DNA from: Isoetes taiwanensis
Taxonomy: Eukaryota; Streptophyta; Lycopodiopsida; Isoetales; Isoetaceae
Assembly (NCBI GenBank): GCA_021234155.1
Contig: JAJEKV010000033.1
Location: 62,001 to 126,000 of the forward strand
Reading direction: 5' to 3'
DNA length: 64,000 nucleotides
Made by a program: the position numbers and the translations under genes. Shown piece by piece: positions 1 to 11,404 of the stretch. Position 1 is the stretch's first letter; every line of letters begins with the position of its first letter. The notes below the pieces were generated by a model. That model saw only the letters and a program-made list of their open reading frames with translations, ran no database searches and was not told the DNA's origin.

Positions 1-48
1 TGGAGGACATCTTCTCTTTTATTTTAGGAGAGCTTTGGGTTGCGTGCC

Positions 49-88
49 AAGGGAACGCCGCATCTTACGCCGCATGCGGCGTTCCCTT
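49..88. repeat. Perfect 15-bp inverted repeat (hairpin)
   Basis: The 15 bases at 49-63 (AAGGGAACGCCGCAT) are exactly reverse-complementary to 74-88, with a 10-base loop. This is a strong GC-rich hairpin. No CTRR end follows it closely, so it is not called a Helitron terminus. Its role is unknown. Confidence 0.6.
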
Positions 89-140
89 CCCTACTGCGTC
101 TTACTCAGCTCCCCCTTGCGGGATACAGTTAATCGAGGAA

Positions 141-224
141 ATTGAATGCAAGAATTTGAAAGAAGGAGCCAGCCGGCATTGAATGCAAATTATTTGAAAG
201 AAGGCGCCAGCATTGAATGCAAAC
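141..224. repeat. Short tandem repeat, about 34-37 bp unit, 2.4 copies
   Basis: Copies start at 141, 178 and 212 with ATTGAATGCAA and continue through a shared TTTGAAAGAAGG segment. The overlapping 83-codon frame at 146-397 simply reads through this repeat and resembles no known protein. Confidence 0.65.
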
Positions 225-466
225 TAGATGAGGGATGTCGAGCTTACGAAATTTTTCCTGTCTGCTCCTCAAAATTTGTTCTACTATTCTCCTCTGCGCC
301 TCAGAACTGGAGGCCTCACCTGGAATGGTTTTGGACAGTGAGTACTACATTGCTTTTCCACGACGCGGTTGCTGAAATGCGAAGTGCGAAATGCTGACAT
401 TTATAATTTTTTTGTTTCAGAAACAAGCGTCTTCTTAAGATTATCCAGTTTTTTTTTGAAGGAGAC

Positions 467-552
467 GGCTCTCTTAGAAACGCATCGTGCAACTGAACAG
501 GTCGGTTCTGGCTCTCTTAGAAACGCATCGTGCAATTGAACAGGTCGGTTCT
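467..552. repeat. Tandem duplication, 43-bp unit, 2 copies
   Basis: Copies 467-509 and 510-552 both run from GGCTCTCTTAGAAACGCATC to the shared CAGGTCGGTTCT end and differ at only one or two bases, so the duplication is recent. It is non-coding in every frame I could read. Confidence 0.7.
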
Positions 553-1344
553 TGCTCACATTAAAGACTGGCGTTTTTTCTCAGGTCAAGGTTTTTGAGT
601 TGGGCTTCTATTGATTCTCGAACTCATCTCTCAAGGTCTGAAAAATCGTACTTTGAAGTCATTTAAAATCATCCTAGAAATCGTCTTGAACTTGCTATTC
701 TTGCAGATCACACAGAAGCCTCAGACTTTGCAAGCAACAGCAGGTTACTCCCAATGCTTCCAATGCTCAAAACATTTTTGTCTATACTCCAACAGAGCTT
801 CTTAATCAATCCTGTTTATATTCCAGCTTGCACATTCTTTCTTTCTTTGAGTAATCGGGCGGGATCTCTTTTTCCAAAGGTACGTTCATAGTTATAAAGT
901 ATCTAAACTTCTCAAAGCACTAGACCTCCTGAACCAATCATTTGTGCTAGACTAAGCAGTTGAAATTGCTGCTCTGTTTCTCTTCTATGTACTTCTACCA
1001 TACATTATCTAGTTTAAACCTTACATGTGACACTGGTGATTCTTTACGTGCATCTTCCAATCGATTAGCTTTATTAAGCGGAAGTTATGATCAGCTGCAG
1101 CATGTAGCATATCAAAGAATACCTGCATTCCACACCTTTCTAAACTTGCAGAATTGTTAGGCATGCCATTTTTCATGTCATTCTGCAGGGCACCATCTTC
1201 TGAAGTTCTAAAGATTTAAGAAGGTATTTGAATTTAGAGTAAACAAGAAGTAGAAAAGTCCCTACGTCTCTTCTTTAAAATTGTTTGGGTACAGGATTTT
1301 GTTTGGGTCTGATCCAATATACACCATGCTGACTGTGCACATAG

Positions 1345-1509
1345 AAGAAACTGATGCTTAATTTGGTCTATTATTGAAAGTTCTGATAACAATTCTGCTG
1401 TCTCTTGCTTGGAATTTGATGACAAGACTTTGACTGCTACCATAGATTCATCCTTGAGCTTGCCTTTATAAACCCTTCCAAATCCTCCTGAACCAATTAT
1501 TTGTGCTTG
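1345..1509 (-). pseudogene. Receptor-like kinase N-lobe fragment
   Basis: About 55 codons on the minus strand match the start of a plant receptor-like/Pelle kinase domain. They show the glycine loop GSGGFGRVYKG, the AVKVL strand with the ATP-anchoring lysine about 16 residues later, and a helix-C glutamate in ELLSELSII. Similarity stops after KHQFLL, and no catalytic HRD or DFG motif follows on either side. It is therefore an exon-sized fragment and cannot make an active kinase. A second small piece matching the end of this segment (CCTCCTGAACCAATC) lies at 927-941. The fragment abuts a hydrolase fragment on the opposite strand, which suggests transposon capture or genomic debris. Confidence 0.7.
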
Positions 1510-1541
1510 AGGACTACACTGCCAAATAATATGCCTAGAAA

Positions 1542-1860
1542 ATGGCAGCGAGATTGAATGCTGGCTGCCTAGAAATCTTTGGAGATGATAAACCAAAGAT
1601 TGCTACCTTGGTGCATGGTTTTGGCAATGTATGGAGTGATAGAATGGGTTCATCGGTTCGGGCATTATCTAAGCATTACTCTCTTTACATACCAAATTTG
1701 TTATTCTTTGGCAGATCCACAACTACACGTAAGCAGAGGTCAGAGCATTTTCAAGCAGAATGTTTGATGAACATGATGAAGAAGTTGGGGATAAAGGAGT
1801 GGCATGCATTAGGAACCAGCTATGGTGGGTTTGTAGTGTTTGTAGTGTTCAGATATCTGT
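1542..1860 (+). pseudogene. Alpha/beta-hydrolase exon fragment
   Basis: This open frame matches the N-terminal half of a plant alpha/beta-hydrolase-fold protein. Residues 22-28 (TLVHGFG) give the oxyanion-hole HGFG strand. Residues 49-57 (YIPNLLFFG) give the next strand, where this family usually has PDLLFFG. Residues 91-96 (GTSYGG) form the nucleophile elbow with Ser93. Similarity ends just after GGFV, and no catalytic Asp or His region follows, so the piece is either a single exon of a larger gene or an isolated fragment. No matching downstream exons were seen in the next 3 kb. Its 5' end overlaps the kinase fragment on the other strand. Confidence 0.65.
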
Positions 1861-1889
1861 TATTACAGTTTAAATTCCTCTTTCTTTGA

Positions 1890-4187
1890 GCGTAAATCTG
1901 CATCAGATTTCAGTTCATCTGATGAAGAACCATTACCTCCTTTTGAGCTACCTGCAAAAAAAGAAATTACATGTTTACATACCACCACCTCCTTTATGCG
2001 TTGACCTTGGAACCACCTATGCCACCTGGTCCATATATGGATCATGATCCAGATGCTGCAAGGAGAACTTTTGTGGAACCAGCTTTAAGAAGAGCTCTAT
2101 TGATCTTCTTTGTGGTAGCGTTGGGCGGGATCACCGACAATAGACGTCATATTGTATGCCTTTACCATTTCTTTAGCAGGGTTTGGGTGGTATGGACCTA
2201 GAAGTGCTAAAAGTGTTGCAAATGTCACCATGAGCAGTGAAGGAGATAGTGTTCTAGGTTCATATGCTCGAAGAAACTACAGTTAAGAATGAGGTTTTTG
2301 TAATGTTATTATTAGTATTATTGCACATGATGAAATAATGAACATGATCTTAACATCTTACTATTTTCTAGCAGTATAGTCCTTGCATAGATAAGTGCAT
2401 GTGGACGTAGAGTTCCGCGGAGTTCCGTTTCTAACAAGAAATCTCGAGGTAAAGTTTTTCAATTTTCAGATATTGGCATGGAATTTTAATATCTAGCATT
2501 ATAACAGGGGGTTGCTTTTGTATTTTTATACGTTTTTCCCTAAGGTTTTTATATGATTTCGTGGTGTATTGTCATGGATGTACTAATGCGTACATCTAGA
2601 GTGCGCATACACATTTCTTATTTTTTATGGCACTTGCCAATGGTTTAACCCCTTAAAAGAAAAACAAAAAACCCGATTCATCGCATGCAAATTTGGAGAG
2701 GTTTTGCTTTAGGGTTTGCTTTAGGTTTTGCTTTTAGGTTTTGCGGAATTGCCATAGCCAAAGACACCTCGAAGATCAATCTCCAAAAAAATTTCGAATT
2801 TTTAGACTCCAACCCGTCTTTTAGGGAGGCACGGGATCTATTTCTTCGATTACGTTCTCAAATAGTCAATCGCACCTGATTCAAGCAATACTGAGTTGAG
2901 ATAATCCATTCCATCCCATCAGGCTATCTTTATTGCATCCCGGGGCCCAACTTAACGTCTTTGTTTTTTAACGAGAAAGTACTCTGTTACAAATCCTATT
3001 TATGATTCGGAGGCTTTTTGATCCCATCTCTGCCACGAGCTCAAGAAGGCAATTTCTCTACGCTATTTATCATGATGGATCCACGTAGAACAAACGAACA
3101 GAGAAAAAACGAATTTCTACGCTATTGGCGACTCTGGTATGTATGCATGTTAAACGCTTTATTAGGAAAGACCTCTTACGCTAAATCATTGGCTGGATGT
3201 GCGCCCGGTACATTTCCGCCTGGGCCATATGGTGTTGAATTTTGTAAATGGTTGTGCAGGTCATGTTGGACACAAAAGGACCAGAGCTTTGGGTTACCAA
3301 TGAAGATGAAATTTCAATCACCCTAGAATAGGATGCGTTGGTAACTAACACCAGACACAGATAAGGAATTATCAGCAAGTGTGTTTGCATTGAGTTACCA
3401 AGATTTTGCAAGATTTTGCAAGATTTTGCAAGTGTAATAGCGGACCTATGATTTAGATACGTTCATGTTATATACACTAACTACTCAAAGAAACTTGTCT
3501 GCGGGTGCATCGATGGGTGATCTGATTTTTCTCGATCGGTGTCTGAGGGAAATGAGACAACCTCGGCATGGCTCTAGGTCGTATTGATCTTTTGTCATTT
3601 GTTTTAGTATTACTTGGACAATTGAATTTAGCAATAGCTTGATTTAGCCCCTATATAATTGTGCAGGTTTTTGGATAACATACAAGGATGTCATTTGCAA
3701 GGCAAAAAACAGTGCAACACTCTCACAGGGAATCTATTCAGTGTTCATCCTACACAAGCCTGTATTGGCCTACCAACATTAACTGAAGACGACAAAAAGG
3801 TTGGAAGATGTTACATGCATCATATAAAGACTTGAATTCTTTGCACTTTCATTTGCTTACAAGAAAATGCCGTTGTTTGTTTTAAAGCGTACTTTATCTA
3901 TCTTAGTGTTCTTTCTTTTTACTTGGAAAACATTAGTTTTCTTATAATGCATTAAGTGCTTCTAAATTTAGTTAATCATATATGCATTCCATGCAGATAA
4001 TTTTGACATGGGGTTTGCGGAATTATGTTCATTTTGTTTCATTATCATATGCAAGAAACACAGAAGATATCAAAATGGTATATTTACAATCAACTTTGCT
4101 TCTTGTCTATTAGTTGTATTATGTGGGCTATTGGTGAAAGATCTATACATGATTTCTGTAGGCAAGAGCATTGCTCTTGGTTGTTTA
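1890..4187. other. Gene-fragment debris with exon-like pieces
   Basis: No complete gene is visible. Exon-like stretches include a Ser/Glu/Pro-rich frame at about 1890-1990, an open stretch at about 2010-2100, and a possible terminal exon after a good acceptor (tttctttagcag) at about 2180 that reads about 35 codons to a stop near 2285. Another acceptor-preceded stretch lies at about 3667-3800, with an open frame containing HPTQACIGLPTLTEDDKK. None is recognised. They may be exons of one unidentified gene or unrelated pieces. Confidence 0.3.
3401..3430. repeat. Minisatellite (AGATTTTGCA)x3
   Basis: Three perfect head-to-tail copies of the 10-mer AGATTTTGCA. Probably simple replication slippage. 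Confidence 0.8.
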
Positions 4188-5346
4188 GATCTCACAGAAT
4201 ATGATAAGTCGTGCTCTTAATGCATGCAATGGGAAAACAACATGCATTGCTCTTGGGGCTGTTTAGATCCACCCTATGATAAGTCATTTTCTCCCATTCG
4301 TTGAACGCTTTGTATGGAACTAGATGTTTTCCCTAAGGGCCCGAATTTTTTTTTTTTAATATAGCAACCAACAACTACCATTAACATTAACTTAAACCAT
4401 TGCACAAGTGTTTCTAATGTTATTACATTCATAAGTGTTTGTAAAAATAGTGCGCGTTGAAGTTATGCCATCCTTAGTACCCAAAGCGCCTTTATTGGGG
4501 CTCGAGTAGCCCAATTTTTTTTTATTAATATAAACATATAGCACATTAACAACCAACACATCACTACAATCAACATTATTTCACATAAACCATTGCATCC
4601 AACACATTTAAATTAACATCCCCTAAAATCCCCTTTGGTTTGGGTGCATATTCACCGCGGGGGTTCGTGGGGCGTGAGAGCCCCTAAAACTTACAATACA
4701 TGTACAAAATTAACACCATTAAGTACATTCTCTCAAACCTTATAGTATTTTGCAAATCTCAATATCTGATTACACAAAAATTTGTACAAGCATACCCCAC
4801 AAGCGAGGATCGCTATATACGGTCGGATCGAGGAATAAAGGATAAATATGCCCATCAAATGACTCGATGCGGGAGTAACCCGGTGTGAATATGCACCCAA
4901 ACCAAAGGGGTTTTAGGGGGATGTTAATTTAAATGTGTTGGATGCAATGGTTTATGTGAAATAATGTTGATTGTAGTGATGTGTTGGTTGTTAATGTGCT
5001 ATATGTTTATATTAATAAAAAAAATTGGGCGCTTGAGCCCTAATAAAGCGCGTTTGGGTACTAAGGATGGCATAACTTCACGTACTATTTTTACAAACAC
5101 TTATGAATGTAATAACATTAGAAACACTTGTGCAATGGTTTAAGTTAATGTTAATGGTAGTTGTTGGTTGCTATATTAAAAAAAAAAATTTCGGGCCCTT
5201 AGGGAAAACATCTAGTTCCATACAAAGCGTTCAACGAATGGGAGAAAATGACTTATCATAGGGTGGATCTAAACAGCCCCAAGAGCAATGCACAGTGTTT
5301 TCCCATTGCATGCATTAAGAGCACGACTTATCATATTCGGTAGATC
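4188..5346. mobile_element. Foldback (large hairpin) element, about 1.16 kb
   Basis: The left arm (4188-4661) and right arm (4880-5346) are near-perfect reverse complements over about 470 bp. They share the outer GATC, the internal GAATATGATAAGTCGTGCTC, the oligo-A/T tracts and the inner ATGCACCCAAACCAAAGG. The loop is about 220 bp. Both sides are flanked by TTGTTT one base beyond the arms (4181-4186 and 5348-5353), a possible target duplication of low complexity. No transposase is encoded. The structure is that of a foldback or MITE-like non-autonomous DNA element, and a transcript through it would form a long double-stranded hairpin. Confidence 0.8.
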
Positions 5347-6086
5347 ATTGTTTGTGTTGTGTTTATAGGGTGTCCATCTTAATATGAGCTTTGTACTGTT
5401 TGTTTTATGTATTGTAGTGCAGCTTGGATTATGAATTTCATGTCGATCACGGCATTGCTTTCACCAGTGCAAGATCAATTGCAGGCCAACGGCCAATTTT
5501 CTATATGATTACAGTGGAACAATGGCAAAGGAAGGTGTAGCAGGATGCATGTAAGGGAGGTTGACACTTTTATTTTGAAGAAATTACTCACGTTTCTATG
5601 ACAATTTGTTAACATAGCGTGTTCCACGTTCCAGTAGTTTTGATGCAATAGCTTAGGTTAGGCTGCTAGATTTCATGTGTTTCTCCATTTTGATGTGAGT
5701 TAGATAACATATTTATTACTGAAGACATCGCCAAATAGAAGACCTATCTTCTATGTTCGGGGCTTCAAGTACATGCCATTTTGAAATGCCTTTGAGTTTT
5801 CTATTCCTACACATTTGAATTTGGATGCCTTTGTTCAAGTTATGTTTGGAAAATGTTATGGGCTTTAGAGTCTTCTACAATAATGTTATTATACAATGAT
5901 ATATGTTGTATATGTATGCCATTCACGACCAACGATGATGAAAACAATGAAGGACAGAAAAATACGATGGTACACTTCCACCTATAGTTGATGACCATGA
6001 ACGTTTGACTATTTAAGAGAAGCATGGAATATGTAGATAAATTGTAGAATGCTAACAATGCGTAGTAGGCAGTTTATGTAATTCTT
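5347..6086. other. Stretch without recognisable gene
   Basis: AT-rich sequence. One acceptor-like site at about 5410 precedes a short open stretch reading DYEFHVDHGIAFTSARS, which I do not recognise. No RNA gene or repeat was identified. Confidence 0.3.
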
Positions 6087-6154
6087 CTTTTCGGATATTA
6101 TCATGTGTGCAATTATTGGCCCTTTTCGGATATTATCATGTGTGCAATTATTGG
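6087..6154. repeat. Tandem duplication, 35-bp unit, 2 copies
   Basis: Copies start at 6087 and 6122; each begins CTTTTCGGATATTATCATG and is identical over 33 bases. A short frame of about 45 codons follows (6155-6288, beginning DPNYCDFPVLKDKAMEK). It resembles protein-coding sequence but is not recognised. Confidence 0.75.
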
Positions 6155-6413
6155 ACCCCAACTATTGCGACTTTCCAGTCCTAAAGGACAAGGCCATGGA
6201 GAAAATTATTCATGAAGCAGGGGAAGATAAATATGAATCTCTTATTTTAACTTCTGACTTGCACCAACATCTACATGTTTTAAGATAATATACCACATAG
6301 TTATGTATTCTCATATTCACAGTCACCACAAATCAAAGATGTTACTAATACTAAGCATGTAGCAAAACCAATCGACAATTGATGCGATAATTGGGCATGA
6401 CATAAAAATACGA

Positions 6414-8283
6414 TCTATCTATCTATCTAATACTACTAATTGTTTCATAATCGTTTCATACAATTTTTTGTGTTAAATATCACAAACTTGGCAACTCTAC
6501 CCTATCAATCTTCATGGACATCTCCAATCCTTCTAACCTTCAATTTAATGCACAACTACTAATGCACAAATTTCATCATATCCTAAGTTATTTGGCATTG
6601 TGATTTTGATGAATCATTTGAAACAACAATTGCTCTATCAAATGGACAGCATAAAGAAAAAAAGGTGATCTTCTCCAGATAAATTTGATAACAAGAACAA
6701 ATCTAAGATTAATCACATCCTTACATGCATCAATATTTGTTAGTACTACCTTTTCCTTGCACAACTCAAGCGATGTACCGTCCCATGAGCTAAATTTGAA
6801 GGAGGGAATGATTGTCATATTGAGGGCAACAATGTGTTCCTATCATGCATTCTAATTGTGCCGACCAATTTTGGCTTGCCACTTCATTAGTTTGAAAGGA
6901 TGCAATTTCCTTCTGCAGCCGACTTTTGCCATAGCCATTCAAGGGATTTATACATAGATAGTTCAAAAAAAAGCGTTGTGATGGAGGTAAGTGTCAGATC
7001 CTCGACAAATGTTTAGATGTCTATATATATGTCTTTGTGAAGCCTTTTCATGTTTCTCTGGACTATATTTACCTTCTCAATTACTGTAGACCATGGAGCA
7101 CTATACACCCCTCATAGATGGGGAACTTTAAAATCCTAAGCCAAGGGCGATGGTTCACATACAACATAGAGATGGTGAGTGTGATTTGTTAGTAATGATA
7201 GCAATTGCCTCTATGCTTCTTAATAAGTCATTTCTTCTGCTGTAGGCACTGTTAGAGGAGATTTCGTAGCTATTAGCATTGCAAATTTACAGTTCTTTAG
7301 AACAGGTTCTTCATAATGGGAATCCATTGAGGCCGATGAACATTAACTCTATAGTTTTAGATTGCACCAAAAATATTTTGTATTTGTGTGGACTAAATAT
7401 ATTTACTTGAAGGCAATTTATAATATACTTGACAATTGTTAAATGAAGAATCAAGATAATTTTTTCCCATACTTTTATTGCACTATCCTTATTGTTTTTT
7501 TAGGTTCATTGGATCTTGGCATATTCTTAGAAATATGCCAGATCTAGGGTCCACAAATATACACTTCACACCCCCTATACTTGGCTCCCCTTTGTATGTA
7601 TATACATACGAGAAAATCTGAATGAGAATGCTAAATCGAGAACCACGAACCATTGGAATGGAAAAAAAATATTTAAATCAAAGGCGCGTCGAGGCGTTCA
7701 TGCGCTTCTCCAAAACCTCTTCATCTACTCTACGAACCTCTCCGGCATCGGTTGTGCATCGATCTCTGGGCAGCCAGTTGATGAATCCGGGCATGGCATT
7801 GCATAGGTCATGGAGAAAAGCTTCATATACAAATTCAATAAAGAAGCTTGAAGCTTCACACAACAGCTCTTACATCTGAGAGATCTATAGAAGCGGTTTG
7901 GACCCCTGCACCTCCATTGCAACCCCAAAATCACAAGCAACAATTTTGTTTGCTTCAATCCAGTGTCGAACAACGAAAGTTTGGCCGCCCACGATGCTTA
8001 CCCCCTCTTCTAGCGGAGGAGCCGCGTGAACTGTCTAGCGACCATGCTCTGGCAACACATGGTAGGAAATCCTATTCTAAAACCGTTGATTCCAAACAAA
8101 ACTTTTCTTAACTTCAATTCCATCCCCCTTTTCTCGCCAAACCATTGCAAGAATCTTAGCCTTAAGAAAATTTGCCAATCTTATCTATCTATAATATTCT
8201 ATTGTACCTGAAACATATAGTGCCATAAATGTATTCCACACATCGACCGATAATGCCCGGCATCGCCGGGCACACGTTTCTAG
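6414..8283 (+). mobile_element. Probable non-autonomous Helitron
   Basis: The 3' end is textbook for a plant Helitron. A perfect 7-bp stem (GCCCGGC at 8255-8261 and GCCGGGC at 8265-8271) with a 3-base loop is followed by 8 bases, then CTAG at 8280-8283, then a host T. The 5' end is less certain. The best candidate is the TC at 6414 after an A, in TCTATCTATCTATCTAATAC, a run typical of plant Helitron 5' ends. The roughly 1.9-kb interior has no Rep or helicase. It holds only short unassigned frames (7622-8111), so it would depend on an autonomous partner. The same window carries a decayed autonomous-type Helitron at about 49.7-56.1 kb. Confidence 0.55.
8255..8283 (+). promoter_or_regulatory. 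Helitron 3' terminal hairpin and CTAG end
   Basis: Seven-base-pair stem with ATC loop, 8-base spacer ACACGTTT, and terminal CTAG. In Helitrons this hairpin is the rolling-circle termination signal. Confidence 0.7.
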
Positions 8284-8576
8284 TAAGTGGTTATTATAAG
8301 TTGCAAATATATATTTTTCCCAAAATAGTCGTCTGAAAGGCTCCAAAAATCCATGCATCATTCACCACTATACTGAGCATTTATGTGGTACGTATTTCTA
8401 CTTTGTGGTTTAACCATCCTCCCTTGTCATTAACGGTTCTATAGATTTTGTTGCTTTTAATCATTATTCTTCCTTTTATGCCTCAAACACTATGGCTCCT
8501 GGTTTACCTAGTCCATTCACTGCACCAAAGCTCAAATATCTTTTACAAGTGAGAATTTACTTCTACCTAAGTAAAG

Positions 8577-8873
8577 ATGAGGCTTGATGATCATCTGTTA
8601 TCTTTTCTCCAAGCAATGAGGGTCCCCAAAACTAGAGGTACCAAGCTTGAATACACCAATAATGTTCTTAAGTGCATCTTGCAAACAACAATTGGCATGT
8701 GTAAGAAAGATTGGCATTTGAGACTTTATGATGCTCTTTGGACTATTAGAACAACCACCAAAGTTGCCACAATTTCCACATCCTTATACTTGATCTATGG
8801 CATTGAAGTTGTCCTACCAGCTGAGCTTGAAATCCCTTTTAAAGATGGCTATGAGACTAAATTTGCGACATGA
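8577..8873 (+). pseudogene. Ty3/gypsy integrase C-terminal fragment
   Basis: From about residue 44 the frame reads KKDWHLRLYDALWTIRTT, then a YGIEVVLPAELEIP-like end. This is the familiar end of the gypsy integrase core, where a W-x-L-DALWAYRT motif is followed by a YG-x-EAVLP-ELEIP block. Only this piece of roughly 45-60 residues survives. The catalytic DDE residues, reverse transcriptase and LTRs are absent nearby, so this is a relic and not a working element. The upstream part of the frame also fits degraded integrase sequence. Confidence 0.75.
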
Positions 8874-9208
8874 AATGCTTTGCATTCTGGTATAAAGTTT
8901 TTTATTACACTTCTAAGAAAAAGTTTTTGATACAAAAAATGCTTTATTGAGGAAAAAAACCAAAAATATTGCGGCATTCAAATCAGCTTACAAATTACAA
9001 GCAAACTGCAAGTTGGTGGTAAGCAATTGCTTTTGCTCTGCGATATCTTTGACACGGGAGTTTGCATTGGATTGACACCTGGTGGATCCTCCCATAAGCG
9101 CCTTGCGGGTAGGGAGAAGTGGATCTAGTGTGGTGGGAAATGTGTTGGTGGTTGGCGGGAGATATGCATGTGGTCAATCACTTAGGGTGGGAATAGATAG
9201 TATGGATG

Positions 9209-9350
9209 AGGTTAAGCCTCCTGCTTTTTACTATCACTTTACTTGGTGGCTTGGCGGGTTCGAACCCCCCTGCGGCGTGACTCATCTCATCGGCCCGGAT
9301 TATGAACATCTGAGGAGGCTTACACGGATGCTCCACGGATGCCTTGGCGT
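9209..9350 (+). repeat. Possible tRNA-derived SINE-like body
   Basis: A perfect pol III B-box (GGTTCGAACCC, within 9256-9270) lies upstream of an (AGAAT)8 tail. No convincing A-box lies 30-50 bases upstream and no tRNA cloverleaf can be drawn. I call this only a possible SINE relic. Confidence 0.25.
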
Positions 9351-9390
9351 AGAATAGAATAGAATAGAATAGAATAGAATAGAATAGAAT
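9351..9390. repeat. Microsatellite (AGAAT)8
   Basis: Eight perfect copies of AGAAT. A shorter run of the same pentamer occurs near 34303, and both are followed by a similar TTTATC-x-TCCAC segment. It may be the tail of one retroposon family inserted twice. Confidence 0.85.
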
Positions 9391-10888
9391 AGATTATATC
9401 TTTATCATCCACGAAGATCAATTGGCCTATGGGACCAAATAAAGAGAGCAACAAGCGTGTTCTTGTCGGGGATTAAAAAACCCTCGTTAGAAGGGTTTTC
9501 GAGGAAAAAAACCTTAGCAGTAATAAGTATGCTGGTAGACTATACAATCCTATATGACAATTCAATACTGCACCGGAGCACGCAGCTGAGTCCGTATATC
9601 CGTAACCTCATGAAAGTATGATTCCAACGAGCCCACAGAGGCCCTGTTCAACAACACGGTAGTAGTTGAATAAGCATAATGCTTGAATATACCATGCACG
9701 GATCGACCAAATGTTGGGTAGGTCGAAGAGCATGGCATTCATCCTCAATGGCGCTTGTTGGCAATCTTGACCGGATCATGTCCTCCGTGCCTTCTAAGTC
9801 TATCGGCTGTCCCAATCGGGGCGATGTGCAACCGCCGTGCAAATGGAAGCTATTAGTTTGCACTTCTTTATGGGCAAATGGATGTGCAAGTAGTGTTGTG
9901 GGCCTCGTGTGAGCACAGGATTGACTTCTTGTCGATGGTGTGCCATCCCCGCGATGGTGTGCCATCTTGACATGCGTCGAACATCGCATCCCGAGCACGC
10001 CAAGGAAGCAAGCATCGAGGTATTGCCTCAACGCATCGTGGTCCTTCTCTGTCCGTACCTGCACGCATCTGTGTGCCTATACATTCCATCGTGAGAACCA
10101 CTAAGCTTGCTTGTCCTTCCAACAGGCTTTGAAGCATTGTAATGTAACTTTACTTTTGAATTATGACAGTTAATGTAGCTTTGCTTTGAGTGTAATGAAT
10201 TGAAAAATGTCAAGTAGAATCACGGTACTCAACTTCCATTCCCGGTTATCTGCAATGCCACATGACAGCACACAAATGCACCATAGACAAAAAAAAAAAA
10301 AAAAAATCGACCTTATTTTTCTATTGTATTCTTGGTAAGGGGTGAGAACAAGGTAAATGGTGCACCTTGAAACTTATGGAGGAGTAGATGGTGCATCTTT
10401 TAAAATATTAAAGCCAAACACTTCCACGAGGTGGAGCGTTTCGGCCAATATTAAGACCACCTTTTTCCAATCTTTTGACTTATAACTTTCAGTCCAGAAC
10501 AGGCCCCACTTGCTCCCCAGTATGATCCCAATTCCGTGAGGATCTGACATTGATAAATTGTCTAATGGTCCTAAAACTGGTTCCAGCTGCTAACAGTTGC
10601 AATATAAAATTCCAGCATTCCTATAATGGTAGACTAAGAAAACAGCATTTCCTTAGGAAGAACCGACACCTGAACAAGAACAATAACCGTGTTCTGTTCA
10701 ACAAGAATAACGATCAGCTGAAAGATTATTGTCAGCTTTTTCCTATACATCCCTCACACACTTATAGTATATTTACAAGGGTTCTCCATGTATTCTTCAC
10801 TGTGCCCTCCATGCATTTACGCTTCATCGTCACCGTGGAAACCACATGGTCATTCTAATAACGAATGTATGGGACGTATAAGCACAGG
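9391..10888. other. Intergenic region downstream of the PPR gene
   Basis: No recognised gene. About 9505-9600 is a dispersed repeat related to about 33770-33860 (shared core CCTTAGCAGTAA, then GCTG-TA-ACT and GAGTCC). At 9936-9971 GATGGTGTGCCAT is duplicated. Open frames on both strands at 9648-10137 are GC-rich and overlap one another without any known motif. An A18 tract begins near 10290. Confidence 0.4.
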
Positions 10889-11404
10889 TCACCACATATC
10901 CTCACAAGAACACACACCACTTCGAAATGATGGACCCAGCCAACCTCTCGAAGAACAATATCCCGCTTTTCAATTCGAGAAATTAGCTTGCTTGCATTAT
11001 GACAGTCACTGCACATCCTCAAGTTTTTTGTCAAGTGCAATGTTTGCCCTTGTGGAGTGTGAAGCAGCCCAAACGCTATGGCTAACTTTTTCTGCATGCC
11101 CACACAATGCTGCTTCCTTCTCATCATCGGAAATCGCTCTGAAGAAGTCCAGAGTTGGAATATAGCCCCCCTCCTTCAGGCGAGAATTCAGGGTTGCTAA
11201 TAATGCTGAAATTTCCTCTGTCTGTTTATCGCCCACCTTAAATTCATGTATCTTCTTGTTGACTTCTATCAAAGCTCTTGCAGGCAATTTCTGTGCTCCT
11301 GTCTGTTTCCTCAATTCCTCTATTCTTTTGGCATCATCCCATCTACCAGCACTTGCATAAATATCTGCCATAATAATATATGAAGCAGCATGCTGGGAAT
11401 CCAT
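10889..11404 (-). other. E+/DYW domain portion of the PPR locus
   Basis: Within 11006-11404 the frame runs from an E-motif (YIIMADIYASAGRWDDAKRI) through a PG-box-like segment (ARALIEVNKKIHEFKVGDK). The DYW core then follows after a one-base shift at an A-run near 11095. HAEK supplies the conserved His and Glu, and CSDCH the metal-binding cysteines. A second shift near 10915 precedes the ending CSCEDMW and stop at 10889-10891. The unusual final triplet DMW replaces DYW. Confidence 0.75.

Noticed and set aside
1234-1596. Functional kinase gene
   Set aside because: Only the N-lobe is present and all catalytic-loop motifs are missing.
9247-9270. tRNA gene
   Set aside because: Only a B-box is present; no A-box or cloverleaf could be drawn.
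9648-10137. 138-codon and overlapping ORFs downstream of the PPR gene
   Set aside because: Frames on both strands overlap over the same GC-rich bases, with no motif or conserved feature favouring any of them.
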